Positions 9,147 through 17,445 of a stretch of 64,000 bases of DNA are shown piece by piece. The position numbers and the translations under genes are program-made. The stretch spans positions 38,245-102,244 of the forward strand of contig WTFX01000011.1 of NCBI GenBank assembly GCA_011523825.1, given 5' to 3'. The notes under the pieces are model-generated. The model was not told the origin of the DNA and ran no database searches. It saw only the letters and a program-made list of their open reading frames with translations. The first letter of the stretch is position 1. Each line of letters opens with the position of its first letter. This DNA comes from Microthrixaceae bacterium (GTDB taxonomy: Bacteria > Actinomycetota > Acidimicrobiia > Acidimicrobiales > Poriferisodalaceae).

Positions 9147-9175
9147 GGCGCTGCCTGCGGCCTCAGGCCGCGCCG
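9147..9175 (+). terminator. candidate hairpin terminator after the MMPL gene
   Basis: Eighteen bases past the MMPL stop, GCGGCC (9157-9162), TCA and GGCCGC (9166-9171) form a perfect 6-bp stem, with further GC pairing outside it (GGCGC against GCGCC). There is no clear U tract. The same bases resemble the joint 3' end of MMPL and ybaK at the right edge of the island (CTCAGGCCGCG at 15811), so the hairpin may be the old convergent-terminator region of the uninterrupted locus. Confidence 0.45.
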
Positions 9176-9355
9176 ACGCTCATTCTGGATTAGCCGCCGA
9201 CTCACGCACGAGTGGCCGATTCAGTCGCACCGTTCGGGCGCAAACCATCAGGAGCCGATGTTCATGCATTTACAGAACTTATATACCTTTTAATGATATT
9301 TCATTTTCCCTAGAGTGCAGCCGAATCGAGTAGCCGTGAAGGCAGCAGCAACGCT
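9176..9355. other. left edge of accessory island with AT-rich, promoter-like stretch
   Basis: No gene is visible. Bases 9262-9310 are strikingly AT-rich for this genome (for example AACTTATATACCTTTTAATG), marking a change of composition just after the MMPL gene. TTTACA followed 16 bases later by TAATGA could be a -35/-10 pair for the operon starting at 9356, but this is weak. No integrase, tRNA or perfect direct repeat was seen at this edge. Confidence 0.4.
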
Positions 9356-9775
9356 TTGTTACCTCCGTACCCAAACCGACTCCCGCTGCTGTTGGAGCAA
9401 GAGCTGGAGGCAGCGCGCCGAGCCGGTGTGGTTCCAGTCGAGGTCCCCAGCTCTGCCTTCACGGCGTTGGCAGCGGTAGGCGTCCGCATGATCTTCGTCG
9501 TCTCGACGGACAACAAACTCGTGGCGGCACCCCGGCGGCAGCTCGACGAGGACATTTCACACGCCGTGCTCGCGAATGGAGATCCTGTGCTTGCCGCGGG
9601 CGAATTCGATGTGGAAGTCGGTGGATCGGCGATCGTCGTCTCGGCGCTCAACGACATGAGCGGCCACTACCAACCAGGTGCCGGCGGCCTCGCGATCGCC
9701 CAGGAGGCGCTTGAGGCAGCGGGAATCGGCATTCGTCCCGACGCAGTCACCTCTTACGATTGGGAGTCACCATGA
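9356..9775 (+). CDS. small SGHYxP-motif protein (polymorphic-toxin-type module)
   Basis: A 139-residue hypothetical protein. Visible blocks are VRMIFVVSTDNKLVAAPRR, EDISHAVLANGDPVLAAGE and ALNDMSGHYQPGAGGLAIA, ending in YDWESP. From memory, the order 'IkFVVtedgeLlv..P', 'eisHsVLa.G.PVlaAGE' and 'N..SGHY.P' recurs as a C-terminal module of actinobacterial secreted or toxin-like proteins. That match is recollection, not a search result, and its biochemistry is unknown to me. The only in-frame start after the upstream TAG at 9311 is a TTG at 9356 with no good ribosome binding site, so the protein could have lost its 5' end. Its stop overlaps the next start as ATGA (9772-9775), implying translational coupling. 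Confidence 0.65.
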   Translation: MLPPYPNRLPLLLEQELEAARRAGVVPVEVPSSAFTALAAVGVRMIFVVSTDNKLVAAPRRQLDEDISHAVLANGDPVLAAGEFDVEVGGSAIVVSALNDMSGHYQPGAGGLAIAQEALEAAGIGIRPDAVTSYDWESP

Positions 9776-12700
9776 GCGCTATCGAAACTATCGCTTCAAC
9801 CCCGGACGACTCGGCGCGCCAACGACTCGAGGCTGCGTTGGCAGGTGTTGCGCAGGCGACGAGCTTCTACGACTTCGAGAACGCTTGGATCACGGGGCTG
9901 CGAATGGTCTCGGCCTCAGATGGCAACGATGCTCGTGACCGCGTTCTAGTGGCTGCCGGCGAGCGGCTGCACACGTTTGGAGAACTGCAAGATGACGTTG
10001 CGCGGCGGAGCTGGCTTGAGCAGGTTGTCGAAGAGGTACGGCTTCGCAGCGGCGATCTGAACAGCGAGCTGGAAGCGGTGGCCGCAGCCGAACTGCGGGA
10101 GGCATTCGTTCGCGTTACCAGCGACCTGTCGGAACTGCGGGAAGCAATCGCATCGGGCGAAACTCTCAACGAGTTCGCTACCCGACGACCGCGCCCGGCA
10201 TACCGGATCCGTGATCTGGGGCGCATCGCCGACGTCCTGCGCGGCAGCGGCATGTTGGCGCTCTGCCTTGCCGAGGACTGCGAACTCGCTCGCGACCTCG
10301 CACGAGCCATGAAACCCCCCGTTCATCTGGTGCCAACAGTGCCGGAATTGCTGCGAGTAAGTCGGGATGACTTGATCGGCTGGGCGAAGTCCGGTCGCGG
10401 GGACAAGGAGTTCCCGCGACTGGTGCGCAGCCTGATCGCCGAGACCGAGCCATCGGCGGAGTGGATCGACATGCCGGCTGGCACCGGGACGTCGTCATCT
10501 GGCTTGGACGGGATCGTGAGGTGCGCACGCGGCAACCGCTTCGTGCCCGCAGGGAAATCAGCGTGGGAACTCACGACGCAACAAGACGGCGTGAAGACGA
10601 AGGTGGGTGACGACTACCAGAAGCGAGTCGAGAACTCGACAGCCGACGAGCGTTCAGAAGTTGCCTACGTAGCCGCCGCGTGCGCCCCGTGGACCAAGCG
10701 GCGGTCATTCGAGTCTGAACGCACGGGCGACGATGAATTCGACCGCGTCAGAGCCCTGAACGTCGACAACCTCGAAGACTGGCTCTCGTGCGCGATCGCC
10801 ACGACCATCTGGATGCGCGAACAGCTTGGCGAGCCGACTGAGGGCATCGGCCTGCTGTCCCGCTGGTGGGAGCAGTGGCTGGCGACGACGATTACGCCCT
10901 TGGACGAGAATCTCGTGCTCGCTGGTCGAGAGAAAGCAGCCGCCGATTTGCGGGAGCACTGCGACCAGGGCAGAGGCGTCCTGACGATCGGTGGCCAGGT
11001 CCACCGCGACGAGATCATCGCCGTTGTTGCTGCAGCCCTGAGTGCTAGCGATGCCACTGCATTGGACCCTGCGCATGTGCTCTACGTGGACAGTCACGAC
11101 ACCGCTGCACGGCTGTTCGCGCAAGAGGCGCTGTCGACTCAGAGGGGCCGGCAAACAAACAGCCCGGTGCTCACGATGGTGGTGCCGTCGGCAGAATTCG
11201 CGAGGCACTTGCCCGCTGGGAGCCCGCATCGAATGATCGTGCCGACGCCGGGCAGTCCGCAGGCGGCGATCACACTGAATGCCGTCGATTCGGACGTGGT
11301 CGCGAAACGGTTTGAATCGGCAGGATTCGAGCTGCGCGAGGCCCATGAACTCGGCGGCATAGCTCGCACCAGCTTGATCGCACTCCAACGGCGTCTGGCC
11401 AAAGACCCTGCATTGCACACACCTCAATGGGCGAAGGGACACATCGACACTCCGCTGCGGAGGTGTCTGCTGATCGGCGGCTGGCATGAAGCCCGTGATG
11501 GCGACCGCGAGATTATCGAGCACTTGGCCGGCGTTCCCTACGACAAGGCCGTCGAAATGCTGCGAGCGCTCGACAGAGCTGACGCACCACTCGCAGTTGT
11601 CGATCAACAGTGGTATGGCGTCTCCCCCGCTGACACATGGGTGCTTCTGCGCGACCAACTCACTTCGGACGACATCAGAGAGTTCGCTGAGTCTGCGCAC
11701 GCGGTACTCACCGATGCTGACCCGTTGCAGGAGTTGACGGGCGAGGACGCGCTGCGCGCTCAGATCGACGGAGTCAAGGCCACGTACTCACCTCAGCTCA
11801 AGCATGGAATGGCGACGACGCTCGCCCTAGCGGGCAGCCTGCCTCCTTCTGGACCTGCAGCTGCATCTTCGACATCGGGCATGGCCAAGCACGTCTCCTC
11901 GTGGGTTCTGCGATCGGCAATGGACGACCCGACGCCCCGGACGTGGACTGCGCTTGATGACGTACTGCCCTTGCTCGCAGAAGCCGATCCTGACGCCGTG
12001 CTGCAGGCTCTTCGTAGCTGCCTTGCCGCTCAGCACGCCTTCACGCAGGCGATGTTCACGGACGGCAGCGTGGTCGGACTCGACTTCGGTCCGTCGTCAC
12101 CTCATCTTCGAATCCTGAATGCGCTGGAGGTCATCGCCTGGTCGCCGGAGCATCTGACAGCTGTCGCTGATGTGCTCGCCCGTTTGGATCATCTCGACCC
12201 CGGCGGTCGATATGCGAACCGGCCATCTGCGACGCTGGCGTCGATCATGTGCCCGTGGATGCCGTACACATCCGCCACGGCCGATGACCGGCTTGCGACC
12301 GTGCGGATGTTGCGAAAGTCTCATGGGACAGCCGCTTGGACGCTGATGCTCTCGATGCTCCCGAAGCAGCACAGCGTCCAGATGCCCGGAGCGCAACCCA
12401 ACTACCGCGACTGGCGAGAGGGGAAATCGGCGGTGTCGCAGCGGGAGTACATCGAGACGACCACGGCCATCGCCGAAATGCTCGTCGATGACGTGGGTGA
12501 CGACCCCGATAGGTGGGCGACGCTGATTGGTCACATCAGCGAATTTCCTCCTGACGCACGTGGGAGGGCATTCGGAGCACTCCGCCGGCTGGCGGACACA
12601 GAACCCGCTGAAGGATTCAAATCGAAGGTGTGGCCCAAACTCCGGGAAACCGTAGAGAGACACCGCCAGTTCAGCGATGCCCACTGGGCGCTTCCAGAGT

Positions 12701-14178
12701 CTGAGGTGGCACCGTTGGATCGCATCCTGGACTGCCTTCGCCCGGCTGAACACGCCATCTCGTACGGCGATTTGTTCTCATCGAGACGGATCTACATCGA
12801 CGGCGTGTCGGCGGCGGACGGGTGGAAGGCGTACCGCGAAGCACTTGAGCCCATGCAATCCGAAGCCGTCGAGAAGATCTTGAGCGATGGAGGCTTGGAG
12901 GCAGTCTTCGATTTCGCGGCGACGGTCGACCAGCCTCACCAAGTCGGCAAGGCACTTGGCCGATGCGATCAGACACTGGACGTTGACGTTCTCGAACGCA
13001 TGGGCACCGATCTGGAAGCGGTCACTTGGGTCGCACTGGGCTACTTCGGCTGCCGGTTCGCCGCTCTTGGATGGGAGGGACTGCATCAGCTGCTCTCGGA
13101 GAACGACGTGCCGGCGAAGGCCGTCGCTGATCTCATGCGCTCCCCACCTCCCATAGAGATGCCGTGGACGCGAGTCGATGACCTCGGCACCGACGTCGCC
13201 AGCGCGTACTGGGACCGTGTCGGCTACTACGACCTCGGGATTCCCGACGAACTGGGCCAACCGCTCGAGGTTTGCCGCCGGCTGCGAGAAGCGAAGCGCC
13301 TCGGGCTTGCACGCTGGCTGCTCGTGGCTCACGCAGGCGAACACCAATCCGAGACCGACATCGCCGAAGAGGTGGCCCTCAATCTCGAACAGTGGATCGA
13401 GAACCCCGGCGACGACGCCGGCGACACCGAGATGGTGCGATGGGAACTGGCCGCACTTCTCAAGGTCCTCGACGCCCATCGAGATCACCTTGGCACCACG
13501 CGAGTAGCGATCATCGAGTGGCAGTTTCACCCTCTCCTTCAACATGATCCCGAGTTCAGCGCGCCAAACCTGTATCGGGAGATGCTGTGCGACCCGGACC
13601 TGTTTGTGCAGTTCGTGGAACTCGCCTTCAAGCCCGCGAGTGCCGCGCCGGACGAGCAGTCGACGCTCACGGCGGCGCAACAACAGATGGCACTCAGCGC
13701 CATGGACGTGCTGCGTGAATGGCCCGCATCACAGTTCACCCCGAGCGTTGACGGCGAGGGCGAGCTAGATGCGGGAGCGCTCAACGAGTGGATTGACGCA
13801 ACCCGCGAGAAGCTGGCAGCAATCGACCGAGTCGAGATCGGCGACGAAGTCATCGGTTGGGCACTTGCTTCCTCCCCAGCAGATGCGGGCGACGAGTGGC
13901 CGAGCGAATCCGTCCGCGATCTGTTGGAACGACTGCAGAATGACCGCGTTGATCAAGGATTGGACATCACCATTCGCAACCGACGTGGCGTCACAAGCCG
14001 CTCACTCACCGCCGGCGGCGACCAGGAACGTCAACTAGCTCAGAACTACAAGCAACAAGCGCAGCGATTCAGAGAGTGGCCGCGAACCGCAGCCATCTTC
14101 AACAGCCTGGCCAGCAGCTATGAGGACGACGCGGGCTATCACGACCGCGACGCCGAAGCTCGCCGCCGAGGTCTGTGA
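9772..14178 (+). CDS. very large uncharacterised protein with nuclease-like block, candidate conflict/defence effector
   Basis: A 1468-residue protein with no signal peptide or membrane helices. Near residues 244-285, SGLDG, NRFVPAGKSAWELTTQ and DDYQKR are spaced like a restriction-endonuclease-type fold (Asp of GLDG, Glu of WEL, then basic residues). I recall similar 'DG...P.G.S.WE' blocks in large uncharacterised proteins of defence loci; this is recollection. Around residue 405 a strand-like LTIGGQVHRDEIIAVVAAAL sits where STAND-type NTPases carry a P-loop, but no GKT/S is present, so any NTPase fold is degenerate. The rest (residues 600-1468) is mostly helical, without a recognisable domain. 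ATG 9772 has GGGAG six bases upstream and overlaps the preceding stop. GC and codon use are slightly lower than in neighbours. Confidence 0.75.
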   Translation: MSAIETIASTPDDSARQRLEAALAGVAQATSFYDFENAWITGLRMVSASDGNDARDRVLVAAGERLHTFGELQDDVARRSWLEQVVEEVRLRSGDLNSELEAVAAAELREAFVRVTSDLSELREAIASGETLNEFATRRPRPAYRIRDLGRIADVLRGSGMLALCLAEDCELARDLARAMKPPVHLVPTVPELLRVSRDDLIGWAKSGRGDKEFPRLVRSLIAETEPSAEWIDMPAGTGTSSSGLDGIVRCARGNRFVPAGKSAWELTTQQDGVKTKVGDDYQKRVENSTADERSEVAYVAAACAPWTKRRSFESERTGDDEFDRVRALNVDNLEDWLSCAIATTIWMREQLGEPTEGIGLLSRWWEQWLATTITPLDENLVLAGREKAAADLREHCDQGRGVLTIGGQVHRDEIIAVVAAALSASDATALDPAHVLYVDSHDTAARLFAQEALSTQRGRQTNSPVLTMVVPSAEFARHLPAGSPHRMIVPTPGSPQAAITLNAVDSDVVAKRFESAGFELREAHELGGIARTSLIALQRRLAKDPALHTPQWAKGHIDTPLRRCLLIGGWHEARDGDREIIEHLAGVPYDKAVEMLRALDRADAPLAVVDQQWYGVSPADTWVLLRDQLTSDDIREFAESAHAVLTDADPLQELTGEDALRAQIDGVKATYSPQLKHGMATTLALAGSLPPSGPAAASSTSGMAKHVSSWVLRSAMDDPTPRTWTALDDVLPLLAEADPDAVLQALRSCLAAQHAFTQAMFTDGSVVGLDFGPSSPHLRILNALEVIAWSPEHLTAVADVLARLDHLDPGGRYANRPSATLASIMCPWMPYTSATADDRLATVRMLRKSHGTAAWTLMLSMLPKQHSVQMPGAQPNYRDWREGKSAVSQREYIETTTAIAEMLVDDVGDDPDRWATLIGHISEFPPDARGRAFGALRRLADTEPAEGFKSKVWPKLRETVERHRQFSDAHWALPESEVAPLDRILDCLRPAEHAISYGDLFSSRRIYIDGVSAADGWKAYREALEPMQSEAVEKILSDGGLEAVFDFAATVDQPHQVGKALGRCDQTLDVDVLERMGTDLEAVTWVALGYFGCRFAALGWEGLHQLLSENDVPAKAVADLMRSPPPIEMPWTRVDDLGTDVASAYWDRVGYYDLGIPDELGQPLEVCRRLREAKRLGLARWLLVAHAGEHQSETDIAEEVALNLEQWIENPGDDAGDTEMVRWELAALLKVLDAHRDHLGTTRVAIIEWQFHPLLQHDPEFSAPNLYREMLCDPDLFVQFVELAFKPASAAPDEQSTLTAAQQQMALSAMDVLREWPASQFTPSVDGEGELDAGALNEWIDATREKLAAIDRVEIGDEVIGWALASSPADAGDEWPSESVRDLLERLQNDRVDQGLDITIRNRRGVTSRSLTAGGDQERQLAQNYKQQAQRFREWPRTAAIFNSLASSYEDDAGYHDRDAEARRRGL

Positions 14179-14704
14179 TGACGCGCGCCGGCTGGTTGGT
14201 CTATCTGACGGCGGCTCGGGCTCGGACGCATCGGCGAATGCGGTCAAAGGGATAGCCGAAGCTCTTCTCGATCTTGAGTTCTGGGAGGTTGGCAGGAGGC
14301 GCTGACACGTTGTCGGGCGGAGTGATTACTTGCACAGCTTGGTATGGCCGCTGAACAGGATGGTGGTCATGGCGCGCCCGCTCGTCCAAGCTCGTCGTCG
14401 TCGAGATGCAGCCAGTCGAGGTTCGACGACGGGACCAGCGCCATGCCTACAAAATGGTCCCTCAAGCCTGGCGGCGCATAGACCATCACCCAAGAAGCCG
14501 AGGCTGAGCCGACCATCAGACTGCAACGAACCACCAGACAAACCTCCGGCCCCTCGACTTCTCCGACCGGTTCAGTCCGCAGCGTCTCAGACCGTGGCGA
14601 AGTCGACGCCTTGGGCACGGCTTGCCTGCATCAAACGTCCCCGAGTCGGTGGAGGACCGCGTCGAGCGTACGGCGCAGGCCACAGAGATCGATGGTGAAG
14701 TCAC
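14179..14704. other. 526-base stretch without a convincing gene inside the island
   Basis: Between the giant gene and the phosphoribosyltransferase-like gene, only short frames are open. One plus-strand frame ending at 14305 reads KGIAEALLDLEFWEVGRRR, which looks protein-like but lacks a start outside the giant gene. A minus-strand frame (14367-14618) is unrecognised. The right end (14587-14700) is a decayed ybaK 3' end, listed separately. The stretch looks like debris between two insertions. Confidence 0.5.
14587..14700 (-). pseudogene. remnant of a ybaK-like gene 3' end
   Basis: On the minus strand, 38 codons are open and end in RLMQASRAQGVDFATV plus TGA. The intact ybaK-like gene at 15812 ends in ELVQASGAEIADFAAA plus TGA; eight of the last 16 residues match. 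At DNA level, 14586-14635 and 15811-15860 agree at about 39 of 50 positions by hand alignment. An in-frame TGA at 14703-14701 and the absence of the remaining 115 residues show it is only a fragment. It sits directly against the stop of the phosphoribosyltransferase-like gene (14705). Confidence 0.7.
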
Positions 14705-15634
14705 TCAGCTATTGCGGGGGAAGAGCGGAGAGAATCCAGAATCGCCCGATCTCGAACTCCAGAGAATCGGCGGCGCATTATTCGGAATCGTGCCAGAGAA
14801 TGTAAGGGGTGTACAGCAATCACCATAGCCCAGCGGTGCACGGGGTTCCGGTTGTTCTCCGAAACTCCGCAACAGGATTTCTGCATCGTGGGCGTCTTGT
14901 TCTGTTTCATAGAAGCCAGAAGCAATGTCAAACGGACCGGGACTATTCTTGATCGGACACAAACAGTCCAACACGAATCGATCGCCGAAGAAACCGGTTG
15001 CGGCCTTAGAAACCGTGTCGAGTCCATCTTCCATCGCCGCAATCACCACAATATGGACCGTCATCTCCTCGGGCAGGCACGGCGCGAAGTCTTCGAGTTG
15101 TTGTATCAGAGTTTGACCCGATCCTACGAAGTCATCAAGCACGACTACGTCTGTTACGGTTCCATCCGCCAGCTTCCGTAGCTCATTCGGCTCGCTAATG
15201 TTCTTCGTGGCTAGTTGTCGCGGGTTCGCCTTCTTGAACGTCCGAGCAACTGCGAGGCTGCTCTTGTCGATTCCGCCGACATGTGACAGCGCGATTTGCC
15301 CGATCGTCCAGGACGAGTGTCGCCGCTTGAGGCGCTGCTGCAAATTCGAGTACGCTTCTTCAAGCATTCGATGTTCATCGGCTTGGCTAATGAAGTGCAT
15401 CTTCTGCAAGAATCCAAAGACTAAGCGCTGGTTCCTTGCATCTCCAAACTGTTCCAAATACTCAAGAATCCGTGTACCCGAGAAGGTGACCCCGCGATAC
15501 GTCCCGAATCTCTTAGCGAGCTCGTCGGCCTCAGATACCCGGACGCGTTGGGACGTTCTTTGTGCGACGACCTTCTCAGCTGATGCCAACTCGCTAGAAG
15601 AAACAATAATCTCATTCTGGCCACGCTCAAGCAT
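14705..15634 (-). CDS. phosphoribosyltransferase-like protein (PRTase-CE type), possibly 5'-truncated
   Basis: A 309-residue protein. TDVVVLDDFVGSGQTLIQQL (near residue 160) is a type I phosphoribosyltransferase PRPP-binding loop: two acidic residues, then G-S-G-x-T. The N-terminal half is helical (LQKMHFISQADEHRMLEEAY). From memory this resembles the PRTase-CE family described in bacterial conflict systems, rather than nucleotide-salvage enzymes; not checked. GC is roughly 43-52% in sampled 60-base lines, against about 65-70% around it, indicating recent transfer. ATG 15634 is the first usable start. The frame stays open upstream into antisense of the MMPL remnant, and only 40 bases separate this ATG from that remnant, so the original N-terminus and promoter may be lost. 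Confidence 0.72.
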   Translation of the reverse strand: MLERGQNEIIVSSSELASAEKVVAQRTSQRVRVSEADELAKRFGTYRGVTFSGTRILEYLEQFGDARNQRLVFGFLQKMHFISQADEHRMLEEAYSNLQQRLKRRHSSWTIGQIALSHVGGIDKSSLAVARTFKKANPRQLATKNISEPNELRKLADGTVTDVVVLDDFVGSGQTLIQQLEDFAPCLPEEMTVHIVVIAAMEDGLDTVSKAATGFFGDRFVLDCLCPIKNSPGPFDIASGFYETEQDAHDAEILLRSFGEQPEPRAPLGYGDCCTPLTFSGTIPNNAPPILWSSRSGDSGFSPLFPRNS

Positions 15635-15673
15635 CCAGCGGCCAAATAGCTTGACCCGTGCTTCCCATGCTCC

Positions 15674-15794
15674 GCTGCTCGGCGCCCGCAACTGGTGGCT
15701 GCCGGCCTGGCTCGACCGTATTATCCCCAACCTGCGCGTCGAAGGCGAACTGCCCGACATCGAGCGCGCCGAGCAGTCCGACGGAGCTGCCTGA
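15674..15794 (+). pseudogene. remnant of an MMPL exporter 3' end
   Basis: The frame reads LLGARNWWLPAWLDRIIPN and on to a TGA at 15794, the same C-terminal segment as the intact MMPL protein at 6751. Bases 15674-15770 match 8961-9057 at about 88 of 97 positions, including 31 consecutive identical bases; the extreme tails then differ (ERAEQSDGAA versus an acidic His-rich tail). No start codon or upstream MMPL sequence is present, as the phosphoribosyltransferase gene adjoins it. It marks the right border of the island and is followed by the ybaK-like gene. Confidence 0.85.
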
Positions 15795-15811
15795 GCCTGC
15801 GGCGCAACAGC

Positions 15812-16276
15812 TCAGGCCGCGGCGAAGTCGGCGATCTCGGCACCGCTTGCCTGCACCAGCTCCCCCGGCGTCAGCTCGAAGACCGTGTCGGGCGTGCCTG
15901 CCGCCGCCCACACGACGTCGTAGCTCAGCAACGCAGGATCCACCACAGCCCGCAGCGGTTGCGCATGGCCGAACGGTGGCGTGCCGCCGATTGCGTAGCC
16001 GGTGGCCTCTCGCACGCCGTCTGCGTCGGCACGGGTGATCCTGCCGCCGAGCACCGTGCCGAGCCGCTTGGTGTCCACCCGGTTGGCGCCCGACGTGAGC
16101 GCCAGCACCGGGCGGCCGTCGCACAGGAACACGAGCGACTTCACGATCTGGCCGAGCTCGCAGCCCACCGCAGCGGCCGCCTCCTCAGCGGTGCGAGTGC
16201 CTTCGGGAAACCGCAGGATCTCCGGCGTCAAGCCCACAGCCTCGGCCCCTGCCAGGAACCGTTCGCGAGCGCCCAC
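15812..16276 (-). CDS. YbaK/EbsC-type aminoacyl-tRNA deacylase
   Basis: A 154-residue protein of the YbaK/ProX trans-editing superfamily. Typical elements are GQIVKSLVFLCDGRPVLALT (the conserved Lys-Ser region), DADGVREATGYAIGGTPPFG (the G-x-x-P active-site segment) and a C-terminal VWAAAGTPDTVFELTP. These enzymes hydrolyse mischarged aminoacyl-tRNAs in the cytoplasm; Cys- or Ala-tRNA(Pro) specificity is not decidable. The start is GTG 16276 (family-like N-terminus). It lies seven bases after the stop of the LLM gene at 16283 and is probably cotranscribed with it. A decayed second copy of its 3' end lies at 14587-14700. Confidence 0.88.
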   Translation of the reverse strand: MGARERFLAGAEAVGLTPEILRFPEGTRTAEEAAAAVGCELGQIVKSLVFLCDGRPVLALTSGANRVDTKRLGTVLGGRITRADADGVREATGYAIGGTPPFGHAQPLRAVVDPALLSYDVVWAAAGTPDTVFELTPGELVQASGAEIADFAAA

Positions 16277-16282
16277 TTGCGG

Positions 16283-17326
16283 CTACTCGGCCCAAGCCTT
16301 GACTTGCGATATGACTTCGAGCGGGTTCTCGGTCTCGGGCGGGATGGTGATGTCCAGGTAGCTCACGCCGACCGAGCGGTACACCTCGACTCGTTCCTTC
16401 ACGCGCTCAGGGTCACCGGTGAGGCTGGCACGGTCCACATAGTCGTCGGGCACGGCGGCGAATGCCTCGTCGCGCTTGCCGGTCAGGAACAGATCCTGAA
16501 TCTTCTCTGCCTCATCGACATACCCGTAGCGCTTGAAGAGGTCGTTGTAGAAGTTCTTGTCGCGGGCACCCATGCCGCCGACGTAGAAACCGACGTTGTC
16601 GCGAACGCCCTTGCGCACCGAATCGACCATCGCGCCGTCACCCAGCGCCACGGTGCCGCCGGCCACGATCTGCAGATCGGCCAGGTCGTCGGAACGCTTG
16701 GCGCCGCCGGCCGCCAGCGCGTCGCCCCACACATCGTTGAACTTCTCGGGAAGGAAATGGATGGGCTGCCAGACCTCGGCCAGCTCGGCAGTCATCTCCA
16801 CGTTGCGAGGCCCGATCGACGCCACCGCAATCGGGATGTCCCTGCGGAATGGCTTGGCCATGAGCTTGAGCGGTTTGCCCAGGCCCGTGCCCCCGTCATA
16901 AGGCAGGCTGACGGCGCTGCCCTCGTGAACGACCTTGTCGCCCGACCACACCTTGCGGCAGATCTCGATCACGTCGCGGGTCCGTCCCATTGGCTTGGAG
17001 AACGGCACCCCGTGCCAGCCCTCGATCACCTGGGGTCCCGAAGTTCCCAGGCCCAGGATGAACCGGCCTTCGGACAGCGTGTCGATGGTCATGGCGGTCT
17101 GGGCGATGATGGCAGGGCTGCGCGAATAGATGGGCAGGATGCCGGTCATGAGCTGGATGCGCTCGGTCTTGGCGGCCACGTATGCCAGCGTCGACACCAA
17201 GTCGAAGCCGTAGATCTCGCCGCCCCAGATCATGTCCACACCGGCTGCTTCGAGATCTGCAACGTGCTGGCTCAGCCGCTTGGGATCCAAGCTCGCGCCT
17301 GCGCCGATCGCCATGGATATCTTCAT
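16283..17326 (-). CDS. LLM-class F420-dependent-type oxidoreductase
   Basis: A 347-residue luciferase-like (TIM-barrel) protein. It begins MKISMAIGAGASLDPKRL, with GGEIYGFDLVSTLAYVAAKT, MTGILPIYSRSPAIIAQTA and the glycine-rich EGRFILGLGTSGPQVIEGW typical of actinobacterial F420-dependent members. The family uses F420H2 or FMN for redox reactions; the substrate is unknown. ATG 17326 is supported by an AGGAGG box about six bases upstream. It is divergent from the acyl-CoA dehydrogenase gene and probably cotranscribed with the downstream ybaK-like gene. Cofactor choice (F420 versus FMN) is inferred from similarity to actinobacterial proteins. Confidence 0.87.
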   Translation of the reverse strand: MKISMAIGAGASLDPKRLSQHVADLEAAGVDMIWGGEIYGFDLVSTLAYVAAKTERIQLMTGILPIYSRSPAIIAQTAMTIDTLSEGRFILGLGTSGPQVIEGWHGVPFSKPMGRTRDVIEICRKVWSGDKVVHEGSAVSLPYDGGTGLGKPLKLMAKPFRRDIPIAVASIGPRNVEMTAELAEVWQPIHFLPEKFNDVWGDALAAGGAKRSDDLADLQIVAGGTVALGDGAMVDSVRKGVRDNVGFYVGGMGARDKNFYNDLFKRYGYVDEAEKIQDLFLTGKRDEAFAAVPDDYVDRASLTGDPERVKERVEVYRSVGVSYLDITIPPETENPLEVISQVKAWAE

Positions 17327-17445
17327 CGTCGTACCTCCTGGATCAACGGCGCGAATGCTAGGAGCAACTGTGTTGCTCTGGCAGCGCAGGCAGCGCCGCT
17401 TCGATGACGGAGCAAGCATCGGCACGAACCACGTTGGGAGGATCG

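Noticed and set aside
14189..14305. Plus-strand frame ending in GIAEALLDLEFWEVGRRR
   Set aside because: It has no start codon outside the giant gene and no independent support; it may be a gene fragment, but I cannot identify it.
15674..15760. Starting the phosphoribosyltransferase-like gene at 15760
   Set aside because: Those 42 upstream codons are antisense to the MMPL remnant and read SSQAGSHQLRAPSS, so they are not part of the native protein.
9130..15811. Possible integrase, attachment site or tRNA bounding the island
   Set aside because: No recombinase gene, tRNA or perfect short direct repeat was found; the only repeats are the long 3' ends of MMPL and ybaK, which fit homologous exchange better.
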